Assembly (NCBI RefSeq): GCF_003946305.1
Contig: NZ_RHNS01000021.1
Location: 1 to 53,430 of the forward strand
DNA from: Lacticaseibacillus porcinae
GTDB lineage: Bacteria > Bacillota > Bacilli > Lactobacillales > Lactobacillaceae
Direction of reading: 5' to 3'
Length of the DNA stretch: 53,430 nt
Position 1 is the first letter of the stretch; the number at the start of each line of letters is the position of its first letter. This document shows positions 33,189 to 39,587 of the stretch, one piece after another. Below the pieces are notes generated by a model. It saw only the letters and a program-made list of their open reading frames with translations. It was not told the origin of the DNA and did no database searches. Both the position numbers and the translations under genes were made by a program.

Positions 33189-34112
33189 TCACTTCTTATT
33201 TTGGGTGGCGTTAAGCACTTGCCCAACTGCTGGGATCTGACCAAGTGAATCAACGGCAGTCGATGGTAAGACCACGGTATTTGAATCACCTTTGGCTAAG
33301 GCTTCAAGGGCTTCGACGTTCTTATACTTCAGATACAAATCGCCATCGTGTTCAAGACCAGCGTTGATGGAATTGATTTGATCTTTGACGGCTTCGGCGA
33401 TCAAACGTTGGGATTCCGCGCGACCTTGGGCTTGCAAGATCTGAGTCTGCTTGTTGGCTTCGGCTTCCAAAATGGAGGCTTGCTTTTCACCTTCGGCTTT
33501 GGCGATGGCAGCTTGTTTGTGACCTTCAGCTTCCATGATGTTGGCTTCTTTTTCACGGCTGGCGCGCAGCAGCTTGTTCATGGAATCTTGAATGGTGGTG
33601 TCGACTTTGATCGAGTCGATGTTGACCCGGTCGACGTTTAACCCGTAGCCGGCAGTGGTTTCAGCGATTTGGGTGAAAAGGGTTTGGTTGATGGTTTCAG
33701 TGCCATTCAACACATCGTTTAAGTCCATGTTCCCGATGATCCCACGTAAGTTTGCACGAGTATCTTGCACCATGGACAACACTGAGTCTTTGTTTTGGTA
33801 AACATATGCGTTGACGTCAGTGATGTGGTATTTCAAAGTTTCTGAAATGCGGACGACCACGTTATCTTTGGTGATCACTTCTTGTTCGTCAACTTTCAGT
33901 GGAATTTGTTTCATGTTGACGATTTCGGTGATGCGATAAATGATCGGTGGCACCACGTGGAAGCCTGGTTGCAAGGTTTGGACGTATTTCCCTAAACGTT
34001 CGACGATCCCGACTTCCCCAGTATGAATAATGGCAACACTTGTGAACAAGATCACGGCAATGATCAAAATTAAGATAACGGCGACAACGCCGAAGACGAT
34101 TGTTAAAATCAT
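33189..34112 (-). CDS. SPFH/stomatin-family membrane protein
   Basis: The 307-aa protein has one N-terminal membrane helix (about 4-28), an SPFH/band-7 domain ('TGEVGIVERLGKYVQTLQPG', 'VRISETLKYHITDV'), a long Ala/Glu/Lys/Gln coiled coil (about 190-245), and a polar tail. It resembles bacterial stomatin/QmcA proteins that form ring-like membrane microdomain scaffolds. It follows a short NfeD-like gene by 12 nt, the known pairing for this family. AAGGAGGAG precedes the ATG. Confidence 0.9.
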   Translation of the reverse strand: MILTIVFGVVAVILILIIAVILFTSVAIIHTGEVGIVERLGKYVQTLQPGFHVVPPIIYRITEIVNMKQIPLKVDEQEVITKDNVVVRISETLKYHITDVNAYVYQNKDSVLSMVQDTRANLRGIIGNMDLNDVLNGTETINQTLFTQIAETTAGYGLNVDRVNIDSIKVDTTIQDSMNKLLRASREKEANIMEAEGHKQAAIAKAEGEKQASILEAEANKQTQILQAQGRAESQRLIAEAVKDQINSINAGLEHDGDLYLKYKNVEALEALAKGDSNTVVLPSTAVDSLGQIPAVGQVLNATQNKK

Positions 34113-34124
34113 AAAAACTCCTCC

Positions 34125-34316
34125 TTAAAAATCTAACTCATACCCCAATTTGCGGACTGATAAGCCGTCTCGATCCGCGGCAACGACTACCACTTGGTCG
34201 CCAGGTGCTGCCTCACCTAACACGCGGTAGTGGTAGAAGATCCCATACAATTGAATTTCCCCAGACGTGGCAGTGGGTAAAGTGAAAATGGTTTTGATCA
34301 AGCGGTCATCTAACAT
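34125..34316 (-). CDS. Short NfeD-like OB-fold protein, partner of SPFH
   Basis: The 63-aa product resembles only the C-terminal OB-fold (NfeD1b-like) domain: 'GEIQLYGIFYHYRVLGEAAP' then 'GDQVVVVAADRDGLSVRKL'. No membrane helix is present. The start is the ATG at 34316, 8 nt after AAGGAG. It is co-transcribed with the SPFH gene, and NfeD/stomatin pairs are a known operon type. It is very short for an NfeD protein. Confidence 0.75.
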   Translation of the reverse strand: MLDDRLIKTIFTLPTATSGEIQLYGIFYHYRVLGEAAPGDQVVVVAADRDGLSVRKLGYELDF

Positions 34317-34500
34317 ATTTCTCACTCCTTATGCTTCCGCTTCCATCGTACTGGAATTCAATTGATAACGCAATTCTAGTCGCAAAAAGTTTGTGAGCAT
34401 CAGCCCAAAGTCTGATTTTTAGTGATGTGACAAAACTGACACCTCATGGCCACAGCCGTGGTTCGTGCGGTATAATATCAGGCATGCAGGAGGTGACACC

Positions 34501-35214
34501 ATGCGTGCCAAGCGCCCAATTTATGCGGATACTTATGACCGCCGGCGAAAAATTATCATTGTGATCGTAGTACTTGCTGTGCTGGCTGCCGCGGTCGGTG
34601 GCGTGTGGTGGTGGTTGCACCGCAATCCCCGTCCTAGCGTGGCCAAATACCCAGAGCTCGGCGTGCGGATGAGCCAAGCTGACGGGGTGCTGGATTCCTC
34701 AGAACTGGAAGCAGGCGGGGTGAGCTTCGTTTACCTCAAAGCCACGCAAGGTGCGAGCTTTGTTGATGATAATTTTGCCACCAACCAATCGCGCGCCGGA
34801 AGTTTGAAAGTCGGGGCTTATCACTATTTCAGCTTCGACTCCACGCCGCAAGCGCAAGCAGAGAACTTCATCAAACATGTCGCTGACGCCGGTGAATTGC
34901 CGATCGGCATCTATGTGACATATTACGGAAATTATGCCAGCGACCCGCCGAAATCGTCGGTGGTGGCACGAAATCTCACCAGTTTGATCAGTTTGTTGCA
35001 AGCTCACTATCAACAAGGCGTCGTGTTAATGGGCAGTGCCTCGACGCTTGCGACCATCAAATCAGTAGCGCCGAGTGCTGCGCGGTATGTGATCTCAAGT
35101 AAAAAGCCTGCGACTGGCAGTTATTGGGAATATGCTAATGCCAAGTTGCCAAATGGGGGCACTGACCAAACCTTTGACTGCGTCGTATATACGAAAGGTA
35201 CCAGTTTACCGTAA
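34501..35214 (+). CDS. Membrane-anchored GH25-like protein without catalytic residues
   Basis: The 237-aa protein has a basic N-terminus, one helix (about 20-42, 'IIIVIVVLAVLAAAVGGVWW') and an extracellular domain of GH25 lysozyme type. Family landmarks remain ('VSFVYLKATQG', 'RAGSLKVGAYHYFSFDST', 'QAENFIKHV'). The acidic residues are gone: the usual GIDVS is GVRMS, KATEG is KATQG, and the DxE pair after 'LPIGIYV' is absent. It is probably a glycan-binding pseudoenzyme. The start is the ATG at 34501 after GGAGGTG. It is divergent from the SPFH operon. Confidence 0.78.
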   Translation: MRAKRPIYADTYDRRRKIIIVIVVLAVLAAAVGGVWWWLHRNPRPSVAKYPELGVRMSQADGVLDSSELEAGGVSFVYLKATQGASFVDDNFATNQSRAGSLKVGAYHYFSFDSTPQAQAENFIKHVADAGELPIGIYVTYYGNYASDPPKSSVVARNLTSLISLLQAHYQQGVVLMGSASTLATIKSVAPSAARYVISSKKPATGSYWEYANAKLPNGGTDQTFDCVVYTKGTSLP

Positions 35215-35240
35215 TTGCTGAAAATGGAATAGTTCGTCAA

Positions 35241-35273
35241 GTCGTTGACCTCACGGAGGTCGGCGGCTTTTTT
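35241..35273 (+). terminator. Terminator of the GH25-like gene
   Basis: The stem GTCGTTGACCTC/GAGGTCGGCGGC (wobbles in the outer part) with an ACG loop is followed by T6. Confidence 0.75.
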
Positions 35274-35307
35274 CGTTGTTGCGGCCACGTTTTGAACGAC
35301 TGCGAGT

Positions 35308-35389
35308 ATGTTTTGGCCCAGTTTTCGCAAATATATATAAGTGAGTAGGGAAAATATTATTTCTGCGACGAATTGTGGTATGGGAGGGC
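35308..35389 (+). promoter_or_regulatory. Leader of repeated module 1
   Basis: TTTTGG, then TTTTCGCA, an AT-rich TATATA-AAGTGAG block and ATATTATTTCT match, in order and spacing, the leader of module 2 (37015-37068). In module 2 the last part is a perfect palindrome; here it is degenerate. It probably contains the promoter. Confidence 0.55.
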
Positions 35390-35402
35390 AAAATATGAAA
35401 AA

Positions 35403-35957
35403 ATGGAAAGCAGCAAGTGGGGGATGTGGGTATTCCGGCATTACGCTGGGTTGGCACAGCTGATCGGCATCGGCATCTCTAGTGGTGTCATGGCGGTGGT
35501 GTCGCGGATCCGCAGCGAAACCATTCGTTGGCAGGACTCGCATATGCGGCGAATCGACAATACGTCCAAAATCATTGCCTTTTATAACAACGAAATCAGG
35601 AAACTGGTAATCGTGTTCATGCGTGAGTTTGACAAGGAAGCCGTTCAATTTAAACCGAAATCTGACAAAGGCGCTGGTGCATTGCGACTGCAAATCCAGT
35701 TTCAATTAGATTTGGCAACAAAATTGGAATTAGCGACGATATTGCATCTTTTAGATCATCTCGGATGGCTATTGAAACAAACGAGTTATCTCTATCAAGA
35801 GGAAATCCTGTATTCAATCGCTTCTGAACTCAAGCGATTATTATTGAATGAGCAGTACGAAGTGGTCATCTTGCAGTTGCTTCGGCATTCAAGCATACGG
35901 AATCTTGACTATCTGATTGAAAAGTTAAAGGAGGTACCGACACATGATGAAAAGTGA
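35403..35957 (+). CDS. Membrane-associated protein of unknown family, module 1 (N-terminally altered)
   Basis: I do not recognise the family. The 184-aa frame aligns along its length with the protein at 37097-37696: 'GIGISSGVMAVVSRIRSETIRWQD' against 'GVGISGTTLAFFGTVRKETMRWQD', then a soluble helical part with 'LATKLELATILHLLDHLGWL'. The first membrane helix of the paralogue is missing. The best-placed ATG (35395, 7 nt after GGGAGGG) reads MKKWKAASGG in another frame and stops after 22 codons, so a frameshift or deletion near the start is likely. ATG 35403 is the first usable start in frame. The partner gene overlaps by 14 nt. Confidence 0.55.
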   Translation: MESSKWGMWVFRHYAGLAQLIGIGISSGVMAVVSRIRSETIRWQDSHMRRIDNTSKIIAFYNNEIRKLVIVFMREFDKEAVQFKPKSDKGAGALRLQIQFQLDLATKLELATILHLLDHLGWLLKQTSYLYQEEILYSIASELKRLLLNEQYEVVILQLLRHSSIRNLDYLIEKLKEVPTHDEK

Positions 35958-36213
35958 TCGAGAAATCATCGAATATGAGAAGCAGGTGGTTCCCGGATTC
36001 GCTGAATTTCTCGCGATTCCAGAAGATCAGCGTGAGGCTTACGTTTTGGGCCATGTGAATGAGGCATTGATCAATGCAGGAATGGATCCAATTGATCGAT
36101 TGCTGACAGATGAAGAGTTGGAGAGCGCCCGTCGAAAATTGCATGCACCCGCGAAAAAGTTAACTTTTCGTCGTCGTTTCCAGCGGGCTTGGGTGATTCT
36201 TTGGAACAAATAG
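35944..36213 (+). CDS. Small partner protein, module 1, copy a
   Basis: The 89-aa charged, probably helical protein is of unrecognised family. It has a conserved core 'FLAIPEDQREAYVLGHVNEA', then 'RLLTDEELESARRKL', and a basic tail 'FRRRFQRAWVILWNK' that could lie on the membrane. It is duplicated in the next gene (the DNA core is repeated 274 bp downstream) and related to the partner in module 2. GGAGG precedes the ATG, and the start overlaps the membrane-protein gene, so they are co-translated. Confidence 0.75.
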   Translation: MMKSDREIIEYEKQVVPGFAEFLAIPEDQREAYVLGHVNEALINAGMDPIDRLLTDEELESARRKLHAPAKKLTFRRRFQRAWVILWNK

Positions 36214-36224
36214 ATCTGCAACTC

Positions 36225-36494
36225 ATGACTGATGAAGAAAAACTGGAATATCGCAAGCGTGAGTTGTCCGGCTATGCAGAATTTATCGCGATTCCGGAGG
36301 ACCAGCGTGAGGCTTATGTGGTCAGCGTGGTGAATGATGGCCTGATGAAAGCAGGCTTGGCACCGATCAAGCGGCTGTTGACCGATGAAGAAATTGAAGT
36401 GGCACGACAAAAGCTATATGGCTCAGCCAAGAAAAAAAGTTTCACGCAACGTTTTCGCCGCGCTTGGGCGATATTGTGGGACACGGAAGCTTAA
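36225..36494 (+). CDS. Small partner protein, module 1, copy b
   Basis: The 89-aa paralogue of the preceding product shares 'IPEDQREAYV', 'RLLTDEEIEVAR' and 'RFRRAWAILWD'. The start at 36225 is chosen because it aligns with copy a. No ribosome site is visible, and the frame is also open from TTG codons at 36189 and 36201, inside copy a, so translation may depend on coupling. Function is unknown. It ends the module 1 operon, with no strong terminator. Confidence 0.65.
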   Translation: MTDEEKLEYRKRELSGYAEFIAIPEDQREAYVVSVVNDGLMKAGLAPIKRLLTDEEIEVARQKLYGSAKKKSFTQRFRRAWAILWDTEA

Positions 36495-36572
36495 CGAAGA
36501 TCGTGCTCACCTTACAAAACCGTTCGCGCATCACACCTGAATTTTTGCGATAATAATGGTGAGGTGAGGCAT

Positions 36573-36929
36573 ATGAAAAAGTTTTTGATCGGGTTGGTAT
36601 TGTTTGTGGTGTTGGTGTTTGGCGGGTTGAAGCTGTATGAAATCACGTATTACGGCGGCGAATCGTATTACACCAAGATCACCACCACCGGCACCAAAAT
36701 CGCCCCGCAAGATGATGCCGGCAGGGTGTATGTCGACTATCGCTACAACCAACCAGGCTACGACAAGCAAGGCCAGTCCCAAACCTTGGTGTTTAACGCC
36801 AACAAGTCGCGGCCATTGCGCGTTGGGGCATATTTGAAAGTGACCTACAATTTGAAAAAAGGTGTCACCGCTTGGGAAGCCGTCGAGAAATCTGATGTTC
36901 CTAAGTCTGCCATCCAAAAACTTGAGTAA
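36573..36929 (+). CDS. YxeA-family (DUF1093) secreted protein
   Basis: The 118-aa product has an N-terminal membrane/signal helix ('FLIGLVLFVVLVFGGL') and a small beta-rich domain with 'YYTKITTTGTKIAPQDD', 'YVDYRYNQPGYDKQGQSQTL' and 'LRVGAYLKVTYNLKKGVTAWE', the layout of the YxeA family (OB-like fold, exported; function not established). The start is the ATG at 36573 after GAGGTGAGG. It is single and followed by a terminator. Confidence 0.85.
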   Translation: MKKFLIGLVLFVVLVFGGLKLYEITYYGGESYYTKITTTGTKIAPQDDAGRVYVDYRYNQPGYDKQGQSQTLVFNANKSRPLRVGAYLKVTYNLKKGVTAWEAVEKSDVPKSAIQKLE

Positions 36930-36955
36930 AGCTGCCGATCGTTGGCGGCTTTTTT
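36929..36955 (+). terminator. Terminator of the YxeA-family gene
   Basis: The stem AAGCTGCC/GGCGGCTT (one wobble) is followed by T6. Confidence 0.75.
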
Positions 36956-37014
36956 GCTACCACGAAATGCCGTGATACCAATATTCTCGCAATGTAATCG
37001 AACTGTCAAAAAAC

Positions 37015-37068
37015 TTTTGGCCATTTTTCGCATATCTATTAAGTGAGGAGAAATAATATTATTTCTCC
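37015..37068 (+). promoter_or_regulatory. Leader of repeated module 2 with a 22-bp perfect palindrome
   Basis: TTTTGG (37015-37020), TTTTTCGCA and TATTAA (37037-37042) are followed by a perfect 22-bp palindrome at 37047-37068 (GGAGAAATAAT and its complement). The same order of elements occurs before module 1. The palindrome could be an operator or an RNA hairpin 28 bp before the start codon. Confidence 0.6.
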
Positions 37069-37096
37069 ACCACCCAGACGCAAAGGAGGGCAAAAC

Positions 37097-37696
37097 ATGC
37101 GAAAATGGGGTATCGGAATTTGGTTACTCGTCGGTCTGATCGCTGCAGGTGCAGGACTACTCGGTACGTGGTATTTTCGTGATCGGATGCAAGTTGGCTG
37201 GTCGCAGTTGTTAGGCGTCGGGATCTCTGGAACGACCTTGGCATTCTTTGGTACGGTTCGCAAAGAAACGATGCGCTGGCAAGATAATCGCTTTCGACGT
37301 GCTGACAAGACAGGTGAAGGGCTGGATTACTACAACGACAAGATTCGCTTGTTGGTGATTGCCTTTATCACTAAATTTGACCGGATGATGGCGACTATCG
37401 AGCCTAGGTTGAGTGATGCATCGGATAAAGCCACGCAGCTTGAAAGAATTGCGCTCGACGTTGCGACGCAGTTAGGACTGGCAACTATTTTGCATCATGT
37501 GGATAGGCTGGCTTGGATGATGGCGCAAAAAGGCTATGTCGATAATGATGAAATTACGGCAGCAGTCGGATCGGAAATTTCACGTCTCTTGGTTTCAGAC
37601 AAATATGCTGTTGTTATCAATGTGATGCTAAAAACCTCGAGTTTGAACCATATCAAGATACTAATTTTGCAATTGAAAGGGGAAAATTTGAAATGA
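37097..37696 (+). CDS. Membrane protein of unknown family, module 2
   Basis: The 199-aa protein starts MRKWGIGIWLLVGLIAAG. It has one clear helix (about 5-28) and a second hydrophobic stretch (about 42-60, 'LLGVGISGTTLAFFGTV'). A cytoplasmic, helical domain follows: 'RKETMRWQDNRFRRADKT', 'LDYYNDKIRLLVIAFITKFD', 'ATQLGLATILHHVDRLAWMM'. I do not recognise it. It is paralogous to the 35403-35957 product and gives the intact N-terminus that copy lacks. AAAGGAGGG precedes the ATG. Its stop overlaps the next start (ATGA). Confidence 0.75.
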   Translation: MRKWGIGIWLLVGLIAAGAGLLGTWYFRDRMQVGWSQLLGVGISGTTLAFFGTVRKETMRWQDNRFRRADKTGEGLDYYNDKIRLLVIAFITKFDRMMATIEPRLSDASDKATQLERIALDVATQLGLATILHHVDRLAWMMAQKGYVDNDEITAAVGSEISRLLVSDKYAVVINVMLKTSSLNHIKILILQLKGENLK

Positions 37697-37968
37697 TCAA
37701 TAAAAATGATTCAGAAGCAGAATTGAAGGCTTTTTGGCCAGACTTTGAAGATTATCTCAAGTTACCGGTTGCTGAACAAGATGCCATTACGTTGAACCAT
37801 CTTAATGAACAGCGTGCTTTAATTGGTGGCCCGCCGCTGGATCACATTCCGACTGATCAAGAGCTCAAAGCAGAACAAGCTGAACGTGATGCAGAATATC
37901 AAAAGCAGTACCATTCTTGGTCGGCGCGCTGGAATCGCTTCTTAGATCGCATACTTGGTCCAGCTTAA
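37693..37968 (+). CDS. Small partner protein, module 2
   Basis: The 91-aa acidic-then-basic helical protein follows the same plan as the module 1 partners: 'FEDYLKLPVAEQDAITLNHL' corresponds to 'FLAIPEDQREAYVLGHV', 'HIPTDQELKAEQ' to 'RLLTDEELESAR', and the tail 'WSARWNRFLDRIL' to 'FRRRFQRAWVILW'. It overlaps the membrane gene by 4 nt (ATGA), so the pair is made together. Function is unknown; a complex of the two is a reasonable inference. Confidence 0.75.
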   Translation: MINKNDSEAELKAFWPDFEDYLKLPVAEQDAITLNHLNEQRALIGGPPLDHIPTDQELKAEQAERDAEYQKQYHSWSARWNRFLDRILGPA

Positions 37969-37984
37969 CGCCCAACTGCACGAC

Positions 37985-38021
37985 AAATCAGCCGCCACCC
38001 CAACAGGGTAGCGGCTGATTT
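37985..38021. terminator. Bidirectional terminator between module 2 and the lysozyme gene
   Basis: AAATCAGCCGC (37985-37995) pairs with GCGGCTGATTT (38011-38021), with an inner ACCC/GGGT pair. The stem touches the convergent lysozyme stop codon. Confidence 0.75.
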
Positions 38022-38608
38022 CAGATCTTGGTATACAACCCATGAAAGTCGTAGCTCATGTCCACGCCAAGATTTTGGAAATTGTTGGTGAACTGCCAAG
38101 TTCCGACGTTCTCAATGCCTGGCATCGACACATTCCAAGCGGCGATCCACATATTTTTGGCGATCAGTTGCGACGGCTTCAAGTAGCCGGCTTTCACCCA
38201 GCTGGCCATGGTGTAAAAGTCCACTTTCCCATAACCAGCAGCTTTCACCGTTGACAAGAACGTATTGGTCAAGCTGGTCAACGACGACTTTGGCAATTCT
38301 GCAGCTTCGACATCTGCGGCTAACACAGAGGTGCCATTCAACCCGACTGCTTTAGCGGCTTTGACGAAATATAAGGCTTCAGCTTTAGCTTGGGCAGCCG
38401 TTTGATAGCGGGCGAAGTGGTAGCCATGGGCGTGCATCCCCGCTTTCCACGCGGCTTGGATCTGGGCTTTGGCTTTGGGATTGGTGTAAGTGGTGCCTTC
38501 AGTTAATTTTACGATCACGGCTTTGACGCCTTTTTGCGCCAAAGAGTTGAAAAAGCTTTGGGTGTCGGGATTCCAGCTAGAAACATCAGCGACTAATGGT
38601 GTCGACAT
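38021..38608 (-). CDS. GH25 family lysozyme (endolysin-like)
   Basis: The 195-aa muramidase consists only of a catalytic domain with no signal peptide or wall-binding repeat. Catalytic acids are intact: Asp8 in 'VADVSSW', Glu in 'VKLTEGT', and the D-x-E pair in 'LAADVEAAEL'. Other landmarks are 'GMHAHGYHFARYQTAAQAKAEA' and 'WQFTNNFQNLGVDMSYDF'. Without a signal it needs a holin-like route or lysis for release. AAGGAGG precedes the ATG. It is co-transcribed with the YvrJ-like gene, whose 3' end overlaps it by 23 nt. Confidence 0.9.
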   Translation of the reverse strand: MSTPLVADVSSWNPDTQSFFNSLAQKGVKAVIVKLTEGTTYTNPKAKAQIQAAWKAGMHAHGYHFARYQTAAQAKAEALYFVKAAKAVGLNGTSVLAADVEAAELPKSSLTSLTNTFLSTVKAAGYGKVDFYTMASWVKAGYLKPSQLIAKNMWIAAWNVSMPGIENVGTWQFTNNFQNLGVDMSYDFHGLYTKI

Positions 38609-38753
38609 GAGTGAGGACCTCCTTGATGGCTGCAGTGAGCGTGTCCATGGCTTGAGTCATTGACTCTAAGCGCTTATCGATTTTGGTCAGCAAGATCACG
38701 GCGATCAACCCACCGATGGCTTGATCGAGCATGCTGTTGATCAGTTGATCCAT
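38586..38753 (-). CDS. YvrJ-like small membrane protein (holin-like)
   Basis: The 55-aa product has one hydrophobic helix ('IGGLIAVILLTKI', about 13-25) followed by a charged helix 'RLESMTQAMDTLTAAIKEV'. This is the layout of the YvrJ family, often considered holin-like. It starts at ATG 38753 after AAGGAAGTGAT. It lies between the DUF2922 gene and the GH25 lysozyme it may help to export, and its end overlaps the lysozyme start. The family assignment is by layout and neighbourhood. Confidence 0.75.
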   Translation of the reverse strand: MDQLINSMLDQAIGGLIAVILLTKIDKRLESMTQAMDTLTAAIKEVLTHVDTISR

Positions 38754-38817
38754 AATGATCACTTCCTTTTACTTACCCCTAAACCCTCACCAATAATGGC
38801 TGCGACCCCCCGCAACT

Positions 38818-39042
38818 TTAAAGGGTATAGGTGGTTTTAACGGTTTGGGTGACGTCTGCTTGAACGGGATTAACGTACAATGGGGCGCCGTCTGCGTCGA
38901 CAAAGCCACCAAGTCCTGGCAATTGTTGCAAGGCTTCTAAAGCTTTGACCTCAGTGATCGGGTTTTTCAACCCGCTGATCTTGAACGTCTTTTTGGTGTT
39001 TTGGTGATTGGTGTAAATCAGCGAAATGACATAGTTATTCAT
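38818..39042 (-). CDS. DUF2922-family small protein
   Basis: The 74-aa product shows 'TKKTFKISGLKNPITEVKAL', then 'ALQQLPGLGGFVDADGAPLY', and ends in a beta strand 'VTQTVKTTYTL', as in DUF2922. The family commonly sits beside DUF1659 and YvrJ genes in Firmicutes; its role is not known. The ATG follows AGGAGGT. It is second in the four-gene operon ending with the lysozyme. Confidence 0.8.
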   Translation of the reverse strand: MNNYVISLIYTNHQNTKKTFKISGLKNPITEVKALEALQQLPGLGGFVDADGAPLYVNPVQADVTQTVKTTYTL

Positions 39043-39055
39043 GACCTGCTACCTC

Positions 39056-39262
39056 CTAGTTCCCGATTTCGATTTCATCGACGCGGGTTAACGTTGGCTT
39101 TTGCAAATCTTCTTGGTCAAAGCTGTTGACCAAGTTCGCCAAGCCCACGATCGTCGCATCGGTGATCTGCGGGTCGATACTTTTAAGCGTCCGTAACTTC
39201 AACTTGGCGTCGGCATCTTTAACGCTGATGCCGACTGTATATGATTTATTGATCCGTGCCAT
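39056..39262 (-). CDS. DUF1659-family small protein
   Basis: The 68-aa product ('SYTVGISVKDADAKLKLRTL', 'TDATIVGLANLVNSFDQED') fits DUF1659 in length and in its neighbour, DUF2922, 13 nt downstream. Function is unknown. It is the first gene of the operon, with GGGAGGTC before the ATG. A 14-bp perfect palindrome lies 26 bp upstream of the start. Confidence 0.75.
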   Translation of the reverse strand: MARINKSYTVGISVKDADAKLKLRTLKSIDPQITDATIVGLANLVNSFDQEDLQKPTLTRVDEIEIGN

Positions 39263-39287
39263 GATATGACCTCCCAGTAATTTGTTT

Positions 39288-39301
39288 TGTCTGGCCAGAC
39301 A
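39288..39301. promoter_or_regulatory. 14-bp perfect palindrome before the DUF1659 operon
   Basis: TGTCTGGCCAGACA lies between a possible minus-strand -35 (TTGACA, 39334-39329) and the DUF1659 ribosome site. A further inverted repeat GTTTGTC/GACAAAC (39326-39345) overlaps the -35. Both could be operator sites. Confidence 0.5.
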
Positions 39302-39345
39302 CTACCTAAATGGCAGACGATTGCAGTTTGTCAATCGCGACAAAC

Positions 39346-39587
39346 AAACTTTTTGAATCTTGCACAAAAAAACGTTTCCAGCTGGCTATACTACAAGTAT
39401 GGTGTCATTGATCTATGGACACCTAGGCCGTTGGGTGACGGTCGCTGATAGGACGGGTTCCTTTCACACGGGCTCGTGGTTGCTCTCCCCAGTAATCGCG
39501 AGTCTATTTTTATCGGGCGAAACGCTGTCGTGACGCCCATCTGGGGAAGTTGTCGCAATGGGAAGGTATATTGTGGGGTGAAATTTG
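39346..39587 (+). other. Upstream region of the MucBP adhesin gene
   Basis: A -10-like TATACT is at 39387-39392 without a clear -35. A hairpin GGTGTC/GACACC (39400-39422) follows. I see no gene in this stretch; apparent frames lack ribosome sites. Confidence 0.4.

Noticed and set aside
35943-36494. Duplicate DNA as a transposon footprint
   Set aside because: The repeats at about 36.0 and 36.3 kb are coding and in frame with the same protein core, so a tandem gene duplication explains them. No transposase or terminal repeats are seen anywhere in the window.
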